Source of the DNA: Pogostemon cablin
Lineage: Eukaryota > Streptophyta > Magnoliopsida > Lamiales > Lamiaceae
DNA: 64,000 nucleotides
NCBI GenBank assembly: GCA_023678885.1
Contig: CM042970.1
Coordinates: forward strand, 8,472,355 to 8,536,354
Direction of reading: 5' to 3'
Of this stretch, positions 10,554 to 22,351 are shown in pieces; the first letter of the stretch is position 1, and every line of letters begins with the position of its first letter. The notes beneath the pieces are model-generated. The model worked only from the letters and a program-made list of their open reading frames with translations, did no database searches and was not told the origin of the DNA. The position numbers and the translations under genes were made by a program.

Positions 10554-12540
10554 CTTAGATTTACAGTGACAATTTCTGATAGTACACGCTTCAACGAGAA
10601 AACCTAGAGCAACATGCAACATGAACCAAGAAGTGTGTATTAACAACTAAAGCAATTCCTCAACTTCTCACAATAAATAGAGTGGTAACAAAAAGAAAAG
10701 CTAAATTGTTCCCCAAAAAGGACAAAAATGTGAAAGAAATGCACCAGTGCGTTATGACAGGACCAAGTGGCAAAAGAGCATTTTCGAAGAATCTTCCTGC
10801 CAAGAAACCGTTGACGGTTTATTAATAATAAAAAGAGCAGACAGAAAGTAAGCTAAATAAAAGATTTACTTCATCGATCCCAGTGCGGAATCGTTATTAT
10901 TTCAACAAAAAAGCATATCATAATAAAACCTAGTATCCAGCAACTGAATCTGTTTTGGAAGAACTACTTTAACCACATCCTCATATCATGATGCTAGATT
11001 TCTTAACAATTTCATGCAAAACCTTCACAGTTGTGTAAGGCTAAAGATAACAGAAACACTAAAGCCAACAAGACTCAAATGCATGGTTAAAGTAAACTTT
11101 AAACCATAAAATAGCATAATCAGAACGTAAAACAATCCATTTATTTAATGCAAGTTTAACAGAGATGGTATAAGATCTATTAGTAATTGCAAGTTTAGAT
11201 GGTAAATTGAGTATCTGTAAAATTTAAATAAACACAGAACTTTACTGCTCCATATTACAAGGGCGTAAAAAACGTGACAGAAGTAGCATGCATTAGCAGC
11301 CGCCACATTCAATTAAGAACCTTTTACTGAGTCTTAAAGATAGATTCCTGATGTTGTCATAATGTCATTAACTCTAAAGCAGCTTAGGCTTAGGCTAATG
11401 CACACCCTTGAAAAGTTAATGCGTTTAAAAGTCTTAAGATCCTACTTTGACTTCATACCAGATGAAAGGAAAATATAACGAAGCTATGCGATAGAGAAAA
11501 CTAAAACTAGTCTCAAAACACCATACATGCATTGTATGTGTGGAGTGCGTTAAGACAATGTAAAATGTAAACAAAATTCAGAAGACATCTGCATTTCAAA
11601 CAAGGTAAAAAATCTTGTAAATGATATGCTGTACATACACCCAGGCACTACATTAATAAATTATCCTTAGGGTTCGTTCAAGTTATTCCATCAGGCTTTA
11701 ATATTTTGCACTTAGGGCTATATAATATATTTGTGACTATTTTTTTCAAATTGTACATAAGACTAACCCTTTAAACAATGTCTACATCAAAATTCAAGAG
11801 TTAGGCATCCTGAAGCCCCTTCTTCAGTTCTTCTCTAAGGTATATGCAACAACAAAAGCACCTTTACAATATTTTTTACAATTGTATCAAAATATCCCAC
11901 ATAAAATGACCCCCAATTAGCTCAGAGAAGCAAGATCAATGACTGAAATACAAAATCAGTTAGCTCCCCCAAACCAACCACAACCCACCCACGCACCCAC
12001 CCCCCCCCTCCAAAAAAAAACCAAAAATAATGAAGAAAAACAAGGAAAATCCTCACCCAATTGTTTTAGCTGATATAGCTCAATCAGATGAATTAAAATC
12101 TTGATTCCAGTAAATAACCGAATCCAGAAAACCCAACCAAAACCAAATGAAGATTTATCTAAACATTGAAGAACTATCACCCAACAAGAAATTCCCAATT
12201 CAACAGAAATAAAACGGGACCCACATCACCATGAACCCAAATCAGCAAAAGCAAGTCTCTTACAAGCCAGCACATGCCGGAATTCAGCACCGAACTCAGA
12301 CAAAATGAAACGCAGAAAAAGTAAGAAGAAAAATAAAATCAAAATGAAGTGAATATGATGACCAAGTGAGGATTTTGAGAGTGTTGAACATGAATGGATG
12401 AGCTTACTTGGTTATAAGAGTAAAAGTAGCTGAGGAGGAAAGAGTTCAAAACCTAACATTGAAAAGGAGGACGATGATATGGGGAAATTTTGGGAAAAGG
12501 AGGAGCAATGTGTGATGGCACAGTAGAGTCATAGAGTTTG
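10554..12540 (-). other. 5' leader, probable leader intron(s) and upstream region of the BBR/BPC gene
   Basis: No protein-coding gene was recognised. On the minus strand TTGCTCTAG just upstream of the start codon could be an intron acceptor, and ACCAAGTAAGC near 12410 could be a donor, so a long intron in the 5' leader is plausible; such introns are common in BPC genes. The sequence is less AT-extreme than the transposon remnants. A homopolymeric C/A stretch lies at about 11999-12020. Splice sites need transcript data. Confidence 0.4.
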
Positions 12541-12591
12541 AGGGAAAATGTTAAGTGGACGGGTGGTGACGGGGTCAATATCAACCACTTC

Positions 12592-12630
12592 TCACATCTC
12601 ACTTTTCACTTCTCACTTCTCACTTCTCAA
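12592..12630. repeat. CTCACTT pyrimidine-rich short repeats
   Basis: Five or six copies of CTCACTT/CTCACAT in tandem, about 130-170 bases from the gypsy element and upstream of the BBR/BPC leader. Pyrimidine patches of this kind occur near plant promoters; function is not shown. Confidence 0.5.
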
Positions 12631-12759
12631 TTCTTGATTTTTTTTTTTTTCTTTACACATGTTGTTCATTCTTACTGTAGGTTGAATTGGAGTAATATTA
12701 TCCTTTTGTTTGGTGAAAGATATCCATAAAAGTTTAAGAAATATAAAAATTAGGGGTGG

Positions 12760-13688
12760 TGTTATGGTAATATATCCCTCATGGTTTATCAGGTCCAAGA
12801 GGCCCAATAGACCCATCAGACCCATGACGCTAGAAAAGGGAGGCCCAACCCCTCGGCGGCCCAACCTGAGGACAGAAAGGAGAAGGGAGTTAAGACAGCC
12901 CAATAAGGAACATAGCAATCCGGAAGCCCAACCCAAAACGAATAAGGACGAGCCCGATGGACCAGTACGAAACCAGGATACACCCTCGGCTTCGGAGAGA
13001 CACCTCGGCAGTCACCCTCCCCCTGGCCGATACCTCGGATGGACTCATCAGCACCGAAAGCCAACCTGTCCGAAGACCAATGGATGACGGCGAGAGCAAG
13101 ATAATAAAGGACAGACATCATAATGAAAGAACACAAGTACCACGGGCTAGAAGACAACTCTAACGGGAAGAGAAGATGTCTTGGACAGAAATCTTAACTA
13201 GAAGACAACAGTTGACTGGCACGCCCTGCTCCAACAACCAATGGGAGGCCAGCAAAGGACGGAGACACCTTGCAAACTCCCTGCAGTGCAACAAACGGCG
13301 CCCAGGTTCCCTCTGCAATCGGTCGGCATACCAGCCAGCTTCATTAAAGGCGAATTGTCTTCATCCTGGTGGAGCAAGACGATTGTCCCGATTCTAGGAT
13401 TTTAGGGATAATATAAATAGCCTCTCTCAGAGGAGAGAGGCAGGACATGAGCACTCACTTTAGACATTACACTTGTAAGAATTTGGAGGAAACGAGTGTT
13501 TTCTAAAAGGAGAGTAATAAAATCGGTGACGTTCTTTGGTGGAATTTGAGTTTTTGATAAGCTTTAATCTCTTTATTTGTCTTGATTTTATAGATTATTG
13601 TGTTTGATGGTATTCGTTCTTGGTGTCGTTAATTAAAATCTTAAACCTTTTACATACTTAATTAGCGAGCTAAGAACAGCCGTCAACA
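12760..13688 (+). repeat. 5' LTR of the Tat element
   Basis: 929 bp, TGTTATGG to GTCAACA, paired with 31911-32840. The first third is rich in GGCCCAA words and differs most from its partner; the last third is nearly identical. Short frames inside it on both strands (12710-13397) are not genes. Confidence 0.93.
13412..13419 (+). promoter_or_regulatory. TATA box of the 5' LTR
   Basis: TATAAATA in GGGATAATATAAATAGCC, followed by the palindrome CCTCTCTCAGAGGAGAGAGG. The same arrangement is at 32563-32570 in the 3' LTR. This is the likely start of element transcription. Confidence 0.65.
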
Positions 13689-13811
13689 TCTGGCGTCATT
13701 TGTGGGAAAGCTACGTTAAGCCATCCTTGTTCTTCATTTTCGAAATTTTTTGGTTTTCATTTTTTGTTGTGAGGAAAATCTCTGAGTGTTGCCTAGTATC
13801 TGGAAATTAGG

Positions 13812-15476
13812 ATGGGAGTTGAAGGTCTCCCAGCTTATGGTCCTGAAGAGAGAGGAAAATGTTCTAGAGCACAACGGAATATCACGAGAAGCGAAAATAA
13901 TGTTCAAATCAGTGCACCAGTCCTGGAGGTACATACTCCGGCGAGATCCATCCCGGTCCCTAATTTGGGTGATCCCTTGAAGACAAAAGAAATGAACGAG
14001 AAGATTCAGAAAGTAATCGATGAGTATGCCGCAAAAACTCCCCCGATTCCACTGGCGAGGTTGAGTTGTAGCGGCCATCATGGAGCAAGCCACGGTGACC
14101 TGCGGGAGGACCTCGAAAGGAGAAAAGATGCCAGGAAAGAGCATAGTAGAGGTGATGCAAGAGAGACTATCAACTTCATACAAAAAAGGAACGTGGAGGA
14201 AATGAAGAGTGTAAATGAAACCCCACTGGGAGCAAGGCACAGCGAATACTTCCACCGCCCAAAAGCAGGGACCCAAAGACAGCCCCACCACGGAGGGAAC
14301 CCAGGAAGAAGGAATCCACCCCCGCCGGAGGTGCCGACGGGGAAGAAACCCGAACACAGCCATGACCCGGAAGGGATTAGGAAGCTGAAATAAGAGGAAG
14401 GTCCAGTGGGGGAGAGCCTCAACAACCCCGCTACTCGGGAAAGATCGGAAGAGAATGAGGTTCTGGGAAAAACCCTGTCTGTTTCCCAGAGGGGGCATAA
14501 CGGACGCAGGAGGCCGAAGAACCCAAGGTCTTGCTCGTCCTTAATTCCCTATTCCTATGAGAGTCGAGATCCTTCATGGGAGGATCTGCCCACAACCGAG
14601 CTATCCCTCTCTCGAGGCAGGAAGAACCAGAAGCCCACCTCACGAAGAGGAAAGGAACAGAGAGAGGTCCGAACAGAGGCAGGGACGGAATGCAAATGGG
14701 CATTTCTGAATGCCCAAACTGGAGATCTGCAGGCCTTGATAAATGAGGAGGTGAACAAACTCTTCGTAGATCAGGAAAGGAAAATGGCTAGAACGGGAGG
14801 AGTTCTTCAAACCTTAGTGGCCACATCGCCTTTCACGATAGAGATCAGCAATGCTCCTAGGCAGCAAGGGATCAAGTTTCCTTCGAGCTTGATCTTTTAC
14901 TGTGATTACGATCTATATTCGCATATTGAAAAGTATCTGATGTGGATGAGGGCTCAGGGAGCGAATGAGATCACTTTATGCTGAATGTTTCCACTGACCT
15001 TGGGAAACAAGGCCAATGTTTGGTTTAGAGCAGTCCCGACAGCTTCCATCAAAAGTTGGGGAGAATTGATGGAAGTATTCTTAATGCAGTACTCATATCT
15101 GGGGACGCCGAAGGAGCCAAAGCGCAAACTGGCTAATATCCGCCAAGGTTTAACAGAAATCTTACGAGACTTTCTGAAAAGATTCAATAAGCAGAAGTCG
15201 ATGGGGGAAGTCATGGGAGACGAGACCTGTCTCATCACGGTCATGGGAGCACTGCATCAAGAAACCAGTTTGTGGAAGGCAGCACAGCTTAAACCGCCAA
15301 TATCCTATGCAGCTTTTATGGTCCTGACGCATGAGCATATGCATGCCGAAGACATCTCTAAAATGGCAAAGAAGGCTAGCCATCAGGGCACTTCGGTGGA
15401 ACCAAATAAGAAGAGGACAAACGCAGGAGGAACGAAGGAATATAAAGCACCTTCCACTTTCAAACCATTCACGTAG
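13812..15476 (+). pseudogene. gag: Tat gag, three in-frame stops
   Basis: One frame runs from ATG 13812 to 15476, interrupted by TAA at 14391-14393, TGA at 14982-14984 and TAG at 15474-15476. The first 190 residues are charged linker. Residues from about 290 carry the plant Retrotrans_gag pattern: SPFTIEIS, then IEKYLMWM, FPLTLGNKANVWFRAVPTAS, IKSWGELMEVFLMQY and LANIRQGLTEILRDFLKRF. Gag forms the virus-like particle that packages element RNA. Translation past the third stop keeps homologous residues (DTEVQQMYEELKSK), so the original protein was longer. Inactive as it stands. Confidence 0.85.
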
Positions 15477-15598
15477 GATACTGAAGTGCAACAGATGTAC
15501 GAAGAGCTGAAGTCCAAAACCAATTTGAATGTTGCCGAGGTCTTCTACTATGTCAAGATCAATAGGTCCTTCGAACGCCGAGGCCGGTCCTTCGAACC

Positions 15599-16204
15599 TT
15601 GGAGCTCACCAACCCTCGGAAATATTGCATGTACCATCTGACGCATGGTCACAATACCGACCAATGCCGAGATCTTATCACAGAACTATGGAAATTGTTT
15701 AAGGAGGGAAGGTTAAGAGGAATGCTGCAAGCTCCGAAGCCGAGGGTGTACAGGAGGGATGCCAATCTCCCTCCTCCTCCGGGTGGACCAAGGTCCCCGG
15801 GCAAAGGACGGAATGATAGAGCGATGCCCTTACCCCCTCCGCCTCCAGGCTGGCCACCAGTATTTGACAGGATCGGGGAACCAGACCTGAGAGGAGATAG
15901 GCTGGGTGAAATACACATGATGGAGCCGGTAGAAGAAATTCCCTATATTGGAACCTCCCAAGCATTGACAACGGCATCCAAGAGGAAGAGAAAGGCCGAG
16001 CTAAGGGACTTAGATCAGCAGATCCCCAAAGTATGGTCGCTGACCTCGGCATCAAAGGGGGTGACAGAGGCAGATATCATATTCACCGAGGCAGACTTTT
16101 ATGGGATAAGTACGCCTCACTCCGATCCTTTAGTCATCTCACCAATATTATCGGGAATCAGAGTTCATAGATGCTTGGTAGACACGGGGTGTACGCCAAC
16201 ATAA
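15599..16204 (+). pseudogene. Tat gag C-terminus (zinc-knuckle-like) and start of protease
   Basis: This frame differs from the upstream gag frame, so a frameshift lies near 15590. It opens with KYCMYHLTHGHNTDQC, the C-x2-H-x4-GH-x4-C variant usual before protease in Tat elements, then a proline-rich PPPPGGPRSP linker. The end is the start of the retropepsin: VHRCLVDTG with the catalytic D-T-G at 16181-16189. The frame then breaks at a stop. Confidence 0.8.
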
Positions 16205-16944
16205 TCTTCAAAGAGGTATTTGAGAACCTAGAAGGAGAACGTCACCACAAGGTGAGGCCTTGCGGTGATGAGATCAAAGGTTTTGGCAATACGTTAACGA
16301 GGGCCACCATGGAGGTGGACTTATCGATCCAACTGCAGGGTTTGGATGGAAGGACTCGGATGCAGAAACAATTAACCTTTAAAGTGGTATATCAAGCCTC
16401 CAAATACAACTGCATACTAGGACGCCCATTGATTCATTCCTTCGGAGCCATTCCATCAACCCTGTATCAGTGCCTCAAATTTGTAACGGCAGATGGCAGG
16501 GTAGCGACAGTGATAGGAAACCAGAGGAGAGCTAGGGAATGCTCGTTTGTGGAAAGAGTGGAAGGCTTAAGCTACAACGACATGAACTATGAGATGTTAA
16601 GTTTCGAGGACATCATGGAAGAAGAAGAAGAAGCCCCGGAAGCACTAGCAAAAATGAAAGAAACACCGAAAGGGGATCAAAATAATAAGGAACCCGAGAT
16701 GATCTTGGCAGTAATAGAAGGAAAGGAAACAGAGAAACAAGTAGACGAGATGTCGGTAGTGGCAGAGGGAATACATCAAGATCCGGATATCCAGATAGTG
16801 AAAAAGAAAGAGGTGGCAGCAAAGGTGCCGAAGAGGAAGCAGGTGATACTGGATGAGGATCCGAGGAAAAAGCAAAAAGAAGGAGCCTCGGCAGCTGGAA
16901 AAATAGAGGTGGTACAACTTGACCCAAGATACGCCGACATCTAG
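16171..16944 (+). pseudogene. Tat aspartic protease body and protease-RT linker
   Basis: Continues the protease one frame over, just after the D-T-G, with YANIIFKEVFENL. The C-terminal part of the fold, YNCILGRPLIHSFGAIPST, is clear at about residues 84-102, followed by YQCLKFVTADG as in other Tat proteases. Beyond lies an acidic and lysine-rich linker (EEEEEAPEALAK, KKEVAAKVPKRKQ). The protease would cut the gag-pol polyprotein; the frameshift at the active site makes this copy non-functional. The minus-strand frames opposite are shadows. Confidence 0.82.
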
Positions 16945-17075
16945 GTCAAGATCGGAATGGAATGGGAAAACAATTTCAAGAAGAGGCTAATCTAATTATT
17001 GAAAGAAAACTTGGATGTGTTCGCCTGGAACCCAAATAAAACACCGGGGTACATCCGAAGTATGCGTGTCACAGG

Positions 17076-17681
17076 TTGAACATCGATCCCAATATCCCGT
17101 CTTTCCATAAAAAAAATAAGTTCAGCCCAGAAAAGAATGCAGCTATGGAGCTAGAAGTGCACAAACTATTGGCAAGTGGAAGAATTAGTGAATGCAAATA
17201 CCCAATAAGGATACAAAACCCAGTGATGGTAAAAAAGAAGGAAGGATCGTGGAGATTGTGCATCGACTTCACCGACCTAAACAAGGCATGCCCGAAGGAC
17301 AGCTATCCTCTTCCGTCTATCGACCATCTGGTCGACACTACTGCGAAACATGAGATAATGAGCTTCATGGATGCTTTCTCGGGATACCATCAGATCCTCA
17401 TGCATCCTGACGACAAGGCGAACACAGCGTTCTTCTGCAGAAGCGGGGTGTATGAATGGAACAATATGCCATTCGGTTTAAGAAATGCGGGGGCCACTTA
17501 TCAAAGGTTAGTGAACAAGATGTTTGAGGAAGATATCGAGAAGATAGTCAAGGTTTACGTGGATGACACCGTAGTAAAGAGTCTGGAAAATATGGGTCAT
17601 TTCGAACATCAGAGGAAGGTTTTTGGAACCTTCCAGCATTACGGGATAAAGTTAAACCTAAAGAAGTGTATATTTGGATGA
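17076..17681 (+). pseudogene. Tat reverse transcriptase
   Basis: Recognised by KKKEGSWRLCIDFTDLNKACP, DSYPLPSIDHLVD, FMDAFSGYHQILM, NMPFGLRNAGATYQRLVN and the catalytic VKVYVDDTVVKS (Y-V-D-D codons 17556-17567). It ends LNLKKCIFG. It copies element RNA into DNA. Fingers and palm blocks are intact in this frame; sequence further upstream (16945-17075) is broken by stops, and a frameshift follows at about 17675. Confidence 0.92.
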
Positions 17682-18157
17682 GCAAAGGAAGTTTTCTCGG
17701 GTATTTGATCAGCTCAAGAGGGATCGAGATGAACTTGGAGAAGGTAGAGGCAATCCTGAGGATGGATCAGCCGAGGCACATGAAAGAAGTTCAGAACCTA
17801 ACGGGCAGATTGGCAGCCCTAAACAGATTCATGTCGAAAGCATCGGACAAGTGCAAGCCGTTCTTCGACGTCATAAAAAAGGCTAAGTTTGAATGAATGG
17901 AAGATTGTACGAATGCATTTGATGAAATTAAAAGGGAGCTATCAGATCCCCAGATCCTCTCTAAACCCTCACCAGGCGAGACACTGCAGCTATACTTAGC
18001 GGTGTCGGGGTACTGGTCAAAACAAAAGAGAAGAACCAGAAATCGGTGAACTTTGTAAGCCAATCCCTGATAGACGTGGAACTCAGATATCCAGTATTAG
18101 AGAAGGTGGCATATGCACTGGTCATGAGCTCGAGGAAGCTGAGACCATACTTCTTTG
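17666..18157 (+). pseudogene. Tat RT thumb/connection and start of RNase H
   Basis: Starts with GSFLGYLISSRGIEMNLEKV and QNLTGRLAALNRFMSKASDK, the standard RT thumb and connection motifs. A TGA at 17894-17896 precedes an AFDEIKRELSDPQIL segment in the same frame. A small deletion near 18010 shifts to the frame coding FVSQSLIDVELRYPVLEKVA and SSRKLRPYFF. At 18158 the sequence jumps into the nested insertion; pol resumes at about 22352. Confidence 0.85.
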
Positions 18158-19983
18158 CAAACTTAATTTCTGTACGTAGCTGAACTCGTTATCTTTCCGT
18201 AGCCACTTGAAACGCCTCAATCCGATTATTCTACAATTAGTTATGATTTTTCTCGTAAACTGCTACTAGCTGGAAAATTTCAGAATTTTTAGGTCGAATT
18301 CAAATTTATTTTCTATCGTTTTATTTAGTTAACGTATTGAAACGGGTTATGTGGGATTGGAAACTGATGTTAAGGAGTTACATGCCATTTTTATTTAATA
18401 TCGACTCGTTCGAACTCGATTAGGATTTGTTTTTAGCAATGAAAGATGATGTTACCGCAAATAGTTAGTTATATTTGATTTCTCTTTAATTGTTCATCTC
18501 TTTTCTAGGTAAATAACCATCAACGAAGGGCAAGGGACCGACTTCAGATTCCGGAGAGAGTTAATCACTTCCTTGTGAGTTGATAATTCGGGAACGCCTT
18601 CTCTTGTTGGAAGTGTGGACCCTCGATAAATGTGCATTTATTTTAGTTTTAGTTAATTGATAAGAAAATTATTGGGTATTATGTTATGTGGTATAGAGCC
18701 TGATTGGCTCGATTTCTCTGGTTAGAGTCCTATTAGCCATTTTTTGAGTATTATTGATTTTAACTTATGTTGAAGAGCCTTGCCGGCTCGATATCTGATA
18801 GCATTTATTGTAAATTATTTGAGAATTGATTTCTGGTTATTCTTGTGTGCCAATTAAGACTCTAACTTGAGTCGTTATTCATCTTATGATGCACATGCAT
18901 ATGTATGCCTGGTACCAAGGTTAAGTAGCCCGAATTGGTCACGGTTCGGGTGAGTTAGAGCGACATTGATTAAGTAGCCCGAATTATCATGGTTCGGGTG
19001 AGTTAGAGTGACAACCAAGTTGCCCGTTCGTTGCTTGGCAAACCCGGGTGAGTTAGATCTAACGGGGCACCTGTCCATTTGCCAAATACTGATACTCTGG
19101 AGGGTGATCGTTAGATGGATCAGTCTATTATAGGCTCAGTCAATGTCACCGGTGTGGGACATGCATGTCATATATGTTTATATGTTTGATCATTTCAAGT
19201 ATTCACGTTGATATTGTATTTTGAACTTTAGCACTTGGCGTGTTGAGAAAGAATATTAATGTGCATTTTATCTAGAGTAACGGTGACGGGCTTGGACTGT
19301 CTCTCGACGGAGAGCTCAGTCCGAGGAGGATATTGACTACCCACGCGTCTTTTATGTGATAACATGTTGTTTGAACTAATTGTGTTATTCGTAAATATGC
19401 ACTAAGGTTTTTATTTTCATTAATATGTATACTGAGTGAGAAATAGTTATTATGGGACGAAATGTTGGATTTTATGTTATGAACCGCGAGTGGGAATACA
19501 TGTTTCGTATAAGGGTCGGGGTGACCAGCTTATCACCTTACTGAGCTAGTGGTTTTGCTCACCCCCATCATTCTTTCCTTTTTAGGCTGTTGATATCGTT
19601 TTGGTTGGAGGTTTACCTATCGTTTGCTCATCATCCAATCAATGTTTTGGGTACTTTTTCTTTTATGTAAATCGACGAATTTATTGGCGAGATTGTATAT
19701 TTTATATTTGGTGACCCCCTTGATGTTCTTTTTGTACCTTCGCGATGTTATATCGTTCATGTATATTTTCTTTAAACTAAGTTACATCGTTGTATTTTGT
19801 ACCTTTGTAAATCCTTGTTGATACTTTATGAGATGATGTCCTCGGGTTGTACCCGTTATTATCAGTTGTTCAGTTCTACAGGTACTTGATAGCAAGTCTT
19901 ACGTTTTCTATAAACTTTGTGGAGGGAGTACACCCATTCCGCGAAATTTATGGTTAACGTGGCGGTTGTCGCGTTCTTTCTGG
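18158..19983. repeat. Left copy of the 1.8 kb direct repeat
   Basis: Begins CAAACTTAATTTCTGTACG and ends GTTCTTTCTGG. It pairs with 20531-22351 over its whole length with only scattered differences, so the duplication is younger than the host element's LTR divergence. Confidence 0.9.
18915..19060. repeat. Internal repeats with CCCGAATT...GGTTCGGG arms
   Basis: Two copies of TTAAGTAGCCCGAATT followed by GGTTCGGGTGAGTTAGAG, plus a third variant ending AACCCGGGTGAGTTAGA. CCCGAA and TTCGGG form small inverted repeats in each unit. The same array occurs at about 21291-21425 in the right copy. Confidence 0.7.
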
Positions 19984-20021
19984 GGTTGGGGCGTGACAAC
20001 TTTCTTACTTTATAATATCTT

Positions 20022-20230
20022 AGCCCAAACCTATTTATTTATTTTTATGGCCCAAAAGGCCAACCTTATCTTAGCCCAACTAGATTTTTTTTAGAAAGCT
20101 CAAAACCTATTTATTTATTTTTATGGCTCAAAAGGCCAGCCCTATCTTAGCCCAACTAGATTTTTTTTAGAAAGCCAAAACTTATTTATTTATTTATTTT
20201 GTGGCCCAAAGTTTCAGCCCAGTTAAATGG
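20022..20230. repeat. About 80 bp tandem repeat, 2.5 copies
   Basis: Units of CTATTTATTTATTTTTATGG followed by CCCAAAAGGCC and CTTAGCCCAACTAGATT, spaced about 75-80 bases, in the middle section of the nested insertion. Confidence 0.7.
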
Positions 20231-20530
20231 CCTGATATATAATTATTAAGGCTAAAGTTAAAAAAAAAAGAAAAGAAAAGAAAGAAGAACGGAGAAGAAA
20301 AACAAAAGAGGGGAAAGAAGAGAGTGAAGTGGAGAAACCCTTGTTGATCAAATTCTCCCTTACAACCCTCATCCTAGGTGGTTTCTAAGTTGTTTTGAGG
20401 TAAGTGATGTGTGAATTAAGCTTCCTTCTTCCATGGTTTTGTAATTTTGTGGGGTTTTTCTTTTTCATTTGTGGGTAATTCGCAGACTGTTAGAACTAAT
20501 TTTGACATAATTATTGCCCTTAAAAGTTTT

Positions 20531-22351
20531 CAAACTTAATTTCTGTACGTAGCTGAACTCGTTAGCTTTCCGTAGCCACTTGAAACGCCTCAATCCGATT
20601 ATTCTATAATTAGTTATGATTTTTCTCGTAAACTGCCGCTAGCTGGAAAATTTCAGAATTTTTAGGTCGAATTCAAATTTATTTTCTATCGTTTCGTTTA
20701 GTTAACGTATTGAAACAGGTTATGTGGGATTGGGAACTGATGTTAAGGAATTACATGCCATTTTTATTTAATATCGACTCGTTCGAACTCGATTAGGATT
20801 TGTTTTTAGCAATGAAAGGTGATATTACCGCTAATAGTTAGTTATATTTGATTTGTCTTTAATTGTTCATCTCCTTTCTAGGTAAAGAACCATTGACGAA
20901 GGGCAAGGGACCGACTTCAGATTCCGGACAGAGTTAATCACTTCCTTGTGAGTTGATAATTCGGGAACGTCTTCTCTTGTGGAAGTGTGGACCCTCGATA
21001 AATGTGCATTTATTTTAGTTTTAGTTAATTGATAAGAAAATTATTGGGTATTGTGTTATGTGGTAAAGAGCCTGATTGGCTCGATTGCTCTGGTTAGAGT
21101 CATGTTAGCCATTTTATAAGTATTATTGATTTTAACTTATGTTGAAGAGCCTTGCCGGCTCAATACCTGATAGCATTTATCGTGAATTATTTGAGAATTG
21201 ATTTCTGGTTATTCTTGTGTGCCAATTAAGACTCTAACTTGAGTCGTTATTTATCTTATGATGCACATGCATATGTATGCCTGGTACCAAGGTTAAGTAG
21301 CCCGAATTGGTCACGGTTCGGGTGAGTTGGAGCGACAATAATTAAGTAGCCCGAATTGTCGCGGTTCGGGTGAGTTAGAGTGACAACCTAGTTGCCCGTT
21401 GCTTGGCAAACCCGGGTGAGTTAGATCTAACGGGGCACCTATCCATTTGCCAAATACTGATACTCTGGAGGGTGATCGTTACATGGATCAGTCTATTATA
21501 GGCTCAGTCAACGTCACCGGTGTGGGACATGCATGTCATATATGTTTATATGTTTGATCATTTCAAGTATTCACATCGATATTGAATTGTGAACTTTAGC
21601 ACTTGGCGTGTTGAGAAAGAATATTAATGTGCATTTTATCTAGAGTAACGGTGACGGGCTTGGACTGTCTCTCGACGGAGAGCTCAGTTCGAGGAGGATA
21701 TTGACTACCCACTCGTCTTTTATGGATAACATGTTGTTTGAACTAATTGTGTTATTCGTAAATGTGCACTAAGGTTTTTATTTTCATTAATATGTATACT
21801 AAGTTAGAAATAGTTATTGTGGGACGAAATGTTGAATTTTATGTTATGAACCGCGAGTGGGAATACATGCTTCGTATAAGGGTCGGGGTGACCGGCTTAT
21901 CACCTCACTGAGCTAGTGGTTTTACTCACCCCCATCATTCTTTCCTTTTCAAGCTGTTGATATCGTTTTGGTTGGAGGTTTGCCTATCGTTTGCTCGTGA
22001 TCCAATCAGTGTTTTGGGTACTTTCTCTTTTATGTAAATTGACGGATTTATTGGGGAGATTGTATAGTTTATATTTTGCGACCCCCTTGATGTTCTTTTT
22101 GTACCTTCGCGATGTTATATCGTTCATGTATATTTTCTTTAAACTAAGTTACGTCGTTGTATTTTGTACCTTTGTAAATCCTTGTTGATATTTTATGAGA
22201 TAATGTCCTCGGGTTGTACCCGTTATTATCAGTTGTTCATTTCTACAGGTACTTGATAGCAAGCCTTACATTTTCTATAAACTTTGTGGTGTGGAGTGCA
22301 CCCATTCCGCGAAATTTATGGTTAACATGGCGGTTGTCGTGTTCTGTCTGG
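20531..22351. repeat. Right copy of the 1.8 kb direct repeat
   Basis: Begins CAAACTTAATTTCTGTACG as the left copy does and stops at GTTCTGTCTGG, where pol sequence resumes. Unlike the left copy it lacks the GGTTGGGGCGTGACA tail. Confidence 0.9.

Larger units (their letters stand above)
18158..22351. mobile_element. Nested 4.2 kb insertion in pol: two 1.8 kb direct repeats
   Basis: The insertion breaks pol between RPYFF and TVKVLTTFPLRQ. It has a left repeat (18158-19983), a 547 bp middle and a right repeat (20531-22351), with no coding sequence. The left copy continues into GGGGCGTGACA, an ending common to plant gypsy LTRs; the right copy lacks it. So either these are two LTRs flanking a tiny internal region, or, as I favour, a 5'-truncated LTR joined head to tail to a nearly complete one (middle plus right repeat). 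No target duplication could be shown. The frames at 19624 and 21991 are duplicate shadows. Confidence 0.75.

Noticed and set aside
12710..13397. Several overlapping frames on both strands inside the Tat LTR
   Set aside because: They lie wholly within an LTR that is repeated at 31911-32840 with frame-breaking differences.
16613..16927. Pro/Leu/Ser-rich minus-strand frames
   Set aside because: Shadows of the acidic/lysine-rich linker after the Tat protease.
19624..22188. Duplicate hydrophobic frames at 19624-19821 and 21991-22188
   Set aside because: They match only because the 1.8 kb repeat is duplicated; no known motif and no conserved context.
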